From contig CAUYUJ010015948.1 in the NCBI GenBank assembly GCA_963575745.1, positions 857,681-921,680 on the forward strand: a DNA stretch of 64,000 nucleotides, given 5' to 3'. How positions within the stretch are numbered: position 1 is the first letter of the stretch; each line of letters starts with the position of its first letter. Under the pieces are notes generated by a model. The model saw nothing but the letters and a program-made list of their open reading frames with translations. It ran no database searches and was not told the origin of the DNA. Shown in pieces: positions 42,101-47,554 of the stretch. A program made the translations under genes and the position numbers. The DNA is from Prorocentrum cordatum (taxonomy: Eukaryota; Sar; Dinophyceae; Prorocentrales; Prorocentraceae).

Positions 42101-43087
42101 TCCAACAGAGTTAGCCTCGTCACGGGCCATCTCGAATCGAGCTAACACTGAGTCGATTCGTTCGTCCCTTTCGACGCGAAAGTCGATAAGGGCAGTGCCA
42201 GAGTTGAGCTGGCGCTCATCTTCCAGATTTTCAAATTTGGTGCTCAATAGGTAAAGTATATAAGTAACTGCATCCGTTGGCTGTCCGTTGACAGTTACAC
42301 CATAGTTGATGATCTGGGATGGGACCTGCATGGCGATACGACGAGCAAGGCCTTGAAGACCACGTTGTAGTGCTGCAGCTTGCTGAGGTGGCGTCATATT
42401 GCCGCTCGTCACGTTGATCCATGCATGTACTTCGCGAACGTACTCGCGAAAGGGCGTAGTACCGGCTGGGTCCCAAGAAGGGCCGGTAGTACGCGCGTCG
42501 TCCATCCCCTGCCGCATGTAGCCCACAGCACATCCCATTATCACCCATAGAATGCCGAAGATAGTTATCTTGATCCAGTGCATGTGCATCTCGGCTTCGG
42601 TGATTGGTTTAGGCTGTGGTTTGTCAGGCTCGGGCGTAGCAGCCGTAAGGCGCCTGAACGGCACGGGATGCAGGTGGCCCCGCTGCGGGTAGCCCCGCAG
42701 AGTGACCACGTTCTCGATCGAGTTGCCGATTGGCATCTGGTGGAAGTCGGGAGTGAAGTAGCGCAGTGAAGTAGGAGAGAGCGTCTCGAGCTCGCGGGTC
42801 GCCCCGCTGGCCCGATCGCGGACTGGCTCCGCTCCACGCAGAGCCGGCGCAACATGGTATTCCACCGTAGTAGTAGTCCACCAAGTTGTGCCGTGGATTA
42901 TGGGTATTAGAGCGAGAGCCAGCCACACGAGAGTGTAGCCAGCTCCGCTACCAAGTCGAAAACGCACTGGTAAGCCAAGATATATGTTCCGCCTTAGGCG
43001 CTCCCATATCCCAGGCTTTGGCTCATACCGCATGAGCAAGAGAGCAAGATGAAGCATGGAATCTGGAGTAAAGGATAGAAGGGGCAT
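39149..43087 (-). CDS. Element 1 Gag with two hydrophobic segments and CCHC knuckle
   Basis: The start chosen is the first ATG of the frame (43087), which lies inside the 5' LTR and reads MPLLSFTPDSMLHLALLLMR. The frame continues through the primer-binding site without a stop. Two hydrophobic segments follow at about residues 50-66 (YTLVWLALALIPIIHG) and 167-190 (WIKITIFGILWVIMGCAVGY). They precede a helical capsid-like region (about 41.9-42.5 kb; REYVREVHAWINVTSG) and a zinc knuckle C-x2-C-x4-H-x4-C near residues 625-639 (CHTCGSTEHLRDHC). The rest is acidic and Ala/Pro linker. The frame ends at TAG 39149 after 1,312 codons. Gag packages the RNA, and the membrane segments hint at membrane association. 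Confidence 0.88.
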   Translation of the reverse strand: MPLLSFTPDSMLHLALLLMRYEPKPGIWERLRRNIYLGLPVRFRLGSGAGYTLVWLALALIPIIHGTTWWTTTTVEYHVAPALRGAEPVRDRASGATRELETLSPTSLRYFTPDFHQMPIGNSIENVVTLRGYPQRGHLHPVPFRRLTAATPEPDKPQPKPITEAEMHMHWIKITIFGILWVIMGCAVGYMRQGMDDARTTGPSWDPAGTTPFREYVREVHAWINVTSGNMTPPQQAAALQRGLQGLARRIAMQVPSQIINYGVTVNGQPTDAVTYILYLLSTKFENLEDERQLNSGTALIDFRVERDERIDSVLARFEMARDEANSVGFVIPNFQILTLILFRAFGVGASRAQHLLEPFNHQMPRTQADYDRLLTRMRNYGHVAERSPGNIAGIFTGHHAHAGVYATTAGSPAGLGEPSPWADPADMPNEATALLGQTGQASAEAAEANAWSNYTPGAAYTASPPSGTTLWGQAESSARGFQPPSPFESGTDTDTSSDGDHNGMVSAGNDYPADDTHLSEQQRAEAAFTAYRKSKRRWRRFMKKPVRKVRRAVRRHFKRYGKGRGKGGRRRRMHGRGITAFLTSLTDIAFEEVLIGGKGRGHRRTSGKGKGRRGNPRDASGNTMKCHTCGSTEHLRDHCPKGKGKGSVHLAQNSFMDDIDYIDYEFYVNPEAAPAAGSSTYYVMARYADATVALEEYAVTLFDEFHGWDEVDEGVFNAWFGLPAGPPADDEISEAETAPATEEELAAALAPQVIGTPLLPDLSRAGSEAGDADDEMRGHPAAYSDSEEAEEDYDDRLQEQVAEAIQLLSAPAHQQMTMNDLLSRPGAARLRPYLDPDMSAPQMLTALQALAGPPAEAAPAAAAGLPAWSMDEFMQGCDQMDLNDLTMEQLTDIGYFQSPHQHAFMVQDSSEDSEDRRHAKKNRRPSPPRDPEHRHEDERPMERGSASAGPTRRRSRSAPRRPTHDASGYPYSTEHSVGVSAQYVPEWYINWYPGYSMDVIRHWWSKEHCKRDESGIIIRTKGGKTKTPEAWDRRAKKQEIINDRKTYRKQVCQCEPFKGHMRGCPMDRPSRSPHHGETPWNWSHGDDAGTVHDPNKKVPGGGKRITEADRVPMTEEVADTVRENWEQLPKDHRLKEWNRRFHKEAGSPADSSGGAGSPADAAPAAGSADEEWMAVASAAGSAAGTDQTELNEEWAAEDGSENPFPDGCACWYYSSSAQKWFCTRVLYRHENGKYKLAIKGTANIDQMRQVILDHGQPEGPPKDPPGPQPDEGNKPPPGPEADSSPPPSPAKRYPCKSPEGARGRAKARGIA
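41170..41211 (-). other. CCHC zinc knuckle of Gag
   Basis: CHTCGSTEHLRDHC fits C-x2-C-x4-H-x4-C, flanked by basic Gly/Lys/Arg-rich sequence. It is the nucleic-acid-binding signature of retroelement nucleocapsid domains. Confidence 0.93.
42942..42953 (-). promoter_or_regulatory. Primer-binding site of Element 1
   Basis: Immediately inside the 5' LTR the sense strand reads TGGTAGCGGAGC. TGG followed by a tRNA acceptor complement is the standard minus-strand primer site, and TGGTAGC fits an initiator-Met-type tRNA 3' end (GCUACCA). The site lies inside the Gag reading frame (LGSGA). Confidence 0.88.
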
Positions 43088-43237
43088 CTTCAATAGAAAG
43101 GTCTTTTCCGATCTCAGATGCGAGTAGTGCGCCTCGGTGAGGCACAATCACATGTTCGGCCGGGCCCGGCTTGAGCCAGGCACGGCAGCGGTGCATGCTC
43201 GATTTACATCTCGCCTTTAACCCTCTCCGTTTAAAGT
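42954..43237 (-). repeat. Element 1 right (5') LTR
   Basis: 284 bp and 282/284 identical to the left copy. It contains the Gag ATG at 43085-43087, 151 bp from its outer end, so the promoter and transcript start should lie in the outer half. Confidence 0.97.
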
Positions 43238-43242
43238 ATTCC
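43238..43242. repeat. Right target-site duplication of Element 1 (ATTCC)
   Basis: Identical to 26826-26830. Confidence 0.9.
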
Positions 43243-43960
43243 GCATCGGTCTCCGCAAGCGAGGACGCTCGCGTGCAGCTTTGTTTCGGCAGCTAGAGGT
43301 GCGTGGCACATCTCCCCGCTGCCTTAGCGACATGACGGCATACGATCGTTACGATCGTTGTAACGACAGGCTGAGTCCCAAAAAGACACCCCCTCCCCCC
43401 TCCCCGACTTCCCCCCCGATCCAATCGCAATCTCGCGCGAACGCCTCGCGGGGGGGGGGGAGAGAGAAGGATGCGTGCGACTTGGAGGCGGGCGGTCTGC
43501 TGCCCCCGAGCCACCGGCGAAGCGCCGCCCCCACCCCCCACACACAGGAGGCCCAAACTGAAGAACTACGCTGGGATTGAGAGGCCACATCGTCGCATGT
43601 CTGGGGCGAGGGGAGCGCGCCGTTCAGCCACATACGCGCAACCGTGACCCTGGGAGCCAATGACCTCCGGCGCGCAGCTTACGGGGCTGCGGAAGGGGGG
43701 GAGAGGAGGGGGGGGGGTGGCAAAGCCAGGCGCGCAAGCCGCTGTTGTTGCGTCGCGTTCGGCGACGGGGGGGGCCCAAATGGCCCGCAGCAGGACACTC
43801 TGGCGGAGGGTCGCTCATTCGTGTAGCCGACCTGTGGCCAGAGCGGAGGACGCCGCGCTGGGCCTCTCACACCCCGCGGAGCCGCTGCCCTCCTGCACAG
43901 ATGGGCTCTCCGCGGGTCGCCCGTACAGCAGAGCGAGCGGCTCGGCGGCGAGCGGCGGCG
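43243..43960. other. Spacer with GC-rich runs
   Basis: No gene supported. It has poly-G runs near 43450-43460 and 43695-43720 and mixed GC-rich sequence. ORFs on both strands are compositional. Confidence 0.5.
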
Positions 43961-44165
43961 GCGAGCGACGAGGACGAACGACGACGAGGGCGGGGGACGA
44001 CGGCGGACGACGGCGACAGCAGCGGACAGCAACGACGGACGACGGATGACGACGACGAACGACGGTGGACGACGACAGCCAGATGACAACCGAATGACGG
44101 ACGACGGACAACGACGGCGGACGATGACGACGGACGACGACGAGAGGCGTCCCCGCTGGCGTCGC
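43961..44165. repeat. (GACGAC)n/(ACGACGG)n degenerate microsatellite
   Basis: Dense GACGACGAACGACGG-type repeats run for about 200 bp. Translations are low complexity in every frame. Confidence 0.85.
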
Positions 44166-44254
44166 CGGGCGGAGGCGCATCTGGATGGCCTCGCCGTCCT
44201 GGCGGCCCCGCGTCTTTCGTCCTCATGCTCGTCATCGTCCTCCTCTTCGACGTC

Positions 44255-45115
44255 ATCGCCCTCCCCCTCCTCCTCCTCCTCCTCCTCCTCCTCCTCCTCC
44301 TCCTCCTCCTCCTCCTCCTCCTTCCTCCTCCTCCCCCTCCTTCTCCTCCTTCTCCTCCTCTTCTCCTCCTTCTCCTCCTTCTCCTCCTTCTTCTCCTCCG
44401 CCCCTTCCCCCCCCATGCGTCCTCCCGCTCCTTCTCCTCCTCCTCCTCCTCCTCGTCCACCTGCTCTTCCTCTTCCCTCCTTGCATTTCTTCCTCCCTCC
44501 TCCTGCTCTCATCCCCTGCGCCCCCCCCCCCCCCTCTCAGTCCAACTCGACGCCTCCTCACACCTTCTTCTCCTCCGCATCCTCTTCGTTCATCTCCTCC
44601 TCCTCCTCCTCCTCCTCCTCCGCCTCACCCTCGCTTTGATGTTTCTGCCCCTCCTGCCTTCTGTGCGCCCTCGACTTAGTCCCCTTTCTCTTCCTCCTCA
44701 GCTCCCCTTTCTCTTCCTCCTCCTCCTCCTCCTCCTCCTCCATGGCCCTCCTACCGCGCAAAAGGAGAGGCCATATGGGAGCAGGCCCCTGGGGGTCCTT
44801 CTCGGAGCTCTAACTGTCCCGCCAACGCATTCTCGCGGCAAGGACCCCCCCCGCCCTAGACCGACGGTGCCGGGGCCGCCTCGCCGGGGGGGCGACGCAG
44901 TCCTTGAACTTCGGCGCAGAGGGCAGGGAGCTGGCGAAGGAGGCCATCTTGTCGGCGGGGACCTGAGAAGCTGGCAGCTCCTCCTCCTCCTTCTCCTCCT
45001 CCTCCTTCTCTCCTTCCATCCCTTTTCCCCTCCTCCTTTCTCCTCCGCCGCCCCTCTTCTTCTGCTCCCCCCCCTGCCCCCGTCCGTCACGCCCCCCCTC
45101 CTTCCTCCCTTGGCC
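44255..45115. repeat. (CCT)n pyrimidine-rich region, interrupted
   Basis: Long cctcctcct runs occupy about 44262-44455 and 44595-44760, with further CTCCTCCTTC blocks near 44980-45110. A poly-C run lies near 44521-44534. Long open frames (Pro/Leu/Ser or Glu/Gly/Arg) on both strands are artefacts of the triplet repeat. Confidence 0.85.
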
Positions 45116-45209
45116 GCCGCGCGCGCGCGGAGCGCCAGGGCGGCGACGTCGTCCACGCCCGCGCAGACCTGCCGGGCGCGCAGAGAATTCCTCCGGTTCC
45201 GTGGACGAA

Positions 45210-45282
45210 CAGAACATTCCTCTGGCTCTTTGGACGAGCTCGGCCGTCGAGGTGCCTCCTGGAGGCATGCTGGAGGCCACCT
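45210..45282 (+). repeat. Dispersed repeat, copy 1 (inverted partner at 46300-46372)
   Basis: ATTCCTCTGGCTCTTTGG...GAGCTCGGCCGTCG...TGGAGGCCAC matches the reverse complement of 46300-46372 at most positions over about 70 bp. Confidence 0.7.
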
Positions 45283-45294
45283 AGATGAGGCCGG

Positions 45295-45491
45295 AGTAGA
45301 TGGGGTCGGAGGATCGCGACGCATCGCCGATGCATCGGCGATATATCGGCGATGCATCGACGATGTGTCGGCGACGTCGACGATGCATCGGCGACGCCGG
45401 CGCTGAGAAAATCGGGTTCCCCATCCACGCGCATCGCCGATGCATCGGCGATGCATCGGTGATGCGGCGCGATCCTCCGACCTCATCTACT
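45295..45491. repeat. 197-bp foldback element built on GATGCATCGGC
   Basis: The outer 48 bp of each end are inverted repeats with about four mismatches (AGTAGATG-GGTCGGAGGATC... at the left). The interior is itself made of short palindromes such as GCCGATGCATCGGC. No coding potential. It resembles a small non-autonomous foldback transposon. Confidence 0.75.
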
Positions 45492-45562
45492 CGGACCCCA
45501 TCTGGGAGGCCTAGACCCTCGGAGTTGAAGAAGAAGCACCCCTGCATGAAGCGTAAGGTCGT

Positions 45563-45675
45563 CGCTGTGATTGCTTGGGTCGACCCTGGGCCCCCCTGGC
45601 GGTGCCGTCGCCCCCGGGCGCGCTCCGCGCGCCAGGGAGGAGGGTCCAACGCGGATCTGAGAAATCTGCGCGGAC
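45563..45675. repeat. Foldback family F1, diverged copy
   Basis: The right end ACGCGGATCTGAGAAATCTGCG and internal CCCCTGGCGG...GCGCGCTCCGC match the copies at 52334-52450 and 54861-54969. The left arm (TGATTGCTTGGGTCGAC) is more decayed. Confidence 0.55.
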
Positions 45676-45739
45676 CTCCGACAGCTTATGCGTATGCCAC
45701 TTGTTTGATCATCGACTCATACCGCTCGTTCGTTGGCGC

Positions 45740-45985
45740 AACACTCCCGGCATGGTGCGGCAAAGCGGTATGGCATGGCATTCCATGGCGTGGCCATAAT
45801 ACGAAACCGCACGGCATGGTGCAGCACATCATTCCGTTGTGCTGTACAACTGCGCATGAATTTGAGTATGACGGCCTGGCATGTCGTAGCATGACATATC
45901 ATATCCTTACAAGGCATAGCAGGGCAACGCATAACAATGCACACCATAGCATCGCACAACATTGCATATCGTAATACCACGTAGC
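45740..45985. repeat. Degenerate GCATGGCAT-type repeat
   Basis: Irregular repeats of GGCATGG, GCATAGC and CATAGCATCGCA over about 240 bp. No gene supported. Confidence 0.55.
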
Positions 45986-46039
45986 AGAGCGTAGTACGTC
46001 ATGGTACTAATGAGTCATAATCTCAAATTCCACCAGACC

Positions 46040-46160
46040 CCTGTGCGTAGGTGGTTTAGCGGACTAACTTTTCCATCTCCGTTCATCTCCTTGAGGGAAG
46101 GGTTCACCTTTCCCGGGAGTCTGAACGGAGGTTGCGCAAGGAGTTAGATCTTCGAATCTA
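46040..46160 (+). other. tRNA-like or SINE-like remnant (weak)
   Basis: GGTGGTTTAGCGGACTAAC resembles a tRNA D-arm and A box, and GTTAGATCTTCGAATCTAG some 100 bp on resembles a T-arm, with an extended stem (CTCCGTTCA/TGAACGGAG) between them. The acceptor stem does not close, so it is not called a tRNA gene. Confidence 0.2.
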
Positions 46161-46299
46161 GCCCCACATGGCTCCAAGGTGGCCCCTGGCATCCCAAAAT
46201 CGCCTGCACAGGAGAACAACAAGCTGTATGAACAGAGCATTTCGAATGTCCGCGTAGAACTCTAGGATCTGCCAAGAGGGCCCCCACGATGGACCAACG

Positions 46300-46372
46300 T
46301 GGCCTCCAACGTGCATCCAAGAGACACCCCGACGGCCGAGCTGGCCCAAAGAGCCGGAGGAACTTTCACTGG
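46300..46372 (-). repeat. Dispersed repeat, copy 2 (inverted relative to 45210-45282)
   Basis: The reverse complement reads GTTCCTCCGGCTCTTTGGGC...GGCCGTCGGGGTGTC...TTGGAGGCCAC, matching copy 1 closely. Confidence 0.7.
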
Positions 46373-46459
46373 CGCCTGCCTTCTCGCCCTTTTCGCATCC
46401 GAAAGGCCTCCGAGGCCTCGGGCCTGGACGTACAAGAGCATCCCAACCTGAGCTGCCCT

Positions 46460-46630
46460 GATACGTACCACGCAACCCGTGGCGTGTTGACACGGAGCTC
46501 GAGCTCAACACGTAGACTGAACACGTAGGTCTGGCGCGATACGTTCGCCAGAACGTGGACCAACACGTGCCGAACCAACACGCAGCGTGTTAACACGGCC
46601 GTCTTGAACACGGTACGTGCTGCGTCTCGA
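46460..46630. repeat. AACACG-rich degenerate repeat
   Basis: Many copies of AACACG and CACGT with partial inverted symmetry (GCGTGTTGACACGG / GCGTGTTAACACGG are direct relatives). No gene. Confidence 0.5.
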
Positions 46631-46778
46631 GACGGGCGTAACAGGGCAGCTAAGATCCCCACCCCAACTTGGGAGACCCTGGCCGACCTGCCCACGGTTC
46701 TAGGTGGGCAAGGGTCCTTCGCTTGGCACCACCGACGACCACCTACACGCTGCGAGAGCCACCTTACCCCTTACCCTG

Positions 46779-46958
46779 CCTTGGCGGCGCGCACAGGGGC
46801 TCGTGGGGGAGTGGGGAAGGCTCGTTAGAATGAGGCTGCTTCTCAGAAGGCTCGGGCCCCACATCTATAGGTGGATGGCCCGCGCCTTCTCTGAGAAGCA
46901 GGGGTGCTGCTGAGACGCCTTCCCCCCTCCCCCGACCCCTTTGTGCGGACCGCCAAGG
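46779..46958. repeat. 180-bp foldback element with about 75-bp arms
   Basis: The left arm starts CCTTGGCGGCGCGCACAGGG and ends CTTCTCAGAAGGC. The right arm is its diverged reverse complement, ending GTGCGGACCGCCAAGG. The spacer is about 30 bp. A DNA or RNA strand could form a long hairpin. Confidence 0.75.
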
Positions 46959-46959
46959 G

Positions 46960-47410
46960 AGCTAAAACTCACCCTGCCCCAGTCGGGGTCGGGATGATCC
47001 TGCCGACGACGAACAAGATGGCCCGGCGCATCTGGCCGGGCGCTCGACGCCACCCGGCTCGGCGCGGCCCCCTCCAGCGGGTGGCCGCGAGGGGCCGAGG
47101 GCGGAGAGGACGAGCGGCGTGCAGGGCCCGCTGTAAGGGGAGAGCGGCGACGTCTGCGCCGCTCAAGGGCTCCGCCTCGCTGATGCTTCAAATTCTAGCG
47201 CCGCCCCGGCCCCCTCTCTACGGCGGGGGCCGCGGCGCTCTCTGAGCGGGAATCCCCAGACTTCCGACGATGCTGAGTTTGTTCGACCGATGCGTTCATT
47301 TAGAACTTCGGCATCTGGGGGGCCGCCCTCGGGCCCGGGGGCCATCAGGTCGGGACCTCTTGGGGCCGCGGGTCGGCAACAACTCGCACCGTTGGGCGTC
47401 TGGGCTGGCG
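46960..47410. other. 3' flank of the acyl-CoA synthetase-type gene
   Basis: GC-rich sequence with no supported gene. Overlapping frames on both strands show no family. No polyadenylation signal is recognisable, as is common in dinoflagellates. Confidence 0.5.
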
Positions 47411-47554
47411 TCAGCCCAGCACCACCTTGCCCGCGGCCCAGCTCCCGAGCAACGCCCGCGCGTGCAGCTGGAAACTCTCGTACTCCTCCCCAGACATGGC
47501 CCGGAGCGCCGCCAGCAGCGCCTCGCGCCCGCCCGTCGCCAGTGCCGACGCTGC
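47411..47554 (-). other. Exon 3 of the acyl-CoA synthetase-type gene
   Basis: Translates AASALATGGREALLAALRAM... to KVVLG followed by TGA at 47411-47413. The acceptor region is ...GTTCCCCCGCAGAG|GCAGCG. Confidence 0.75.

Larger units (their letters stand above)
26831..43237 (-). mobile_element. Element 1: young 16.4-kb Ty1/copia-type LTR retrotransposon with accessory domains
   Basis: The element has 284-bp LTRs with two substitutions and no indel, a 5-bp target duplication, a primer-binding site abutting the 5' LTR, and integrase before reverse transcriptase before RNase H, which is the copia order. Coding runs on the minus strand from 43087 to 27219. The ATG-to-stop span minus one 62-bp palindromic insertion is exactly 5,269 codons, so the polyprotein was recently a single frame about three to four times the usual copia length. 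It is interrupted by one TAG, one TGA and the insertion. Near-identical LTRs indicate recent insertion. Confidence 0.97.

Noticed and set aside
43088-43147. Gag start at 43147
   Set aside because: The codon there is TTG. The first ATG in frame is at 43087.
44046-45406. Long Pro/Leu/Ser ORFs and Glu-rich ORFs on the other strand
   Set aside because: Products of the (CCT)n tract in three frames.
46040-46160. tRNA gene
   Set aside because: A-box-like and T-arm-like pieces are present, but the acceptor stem does not pair and the spacing is wrong. Kept only as a weak remnant.
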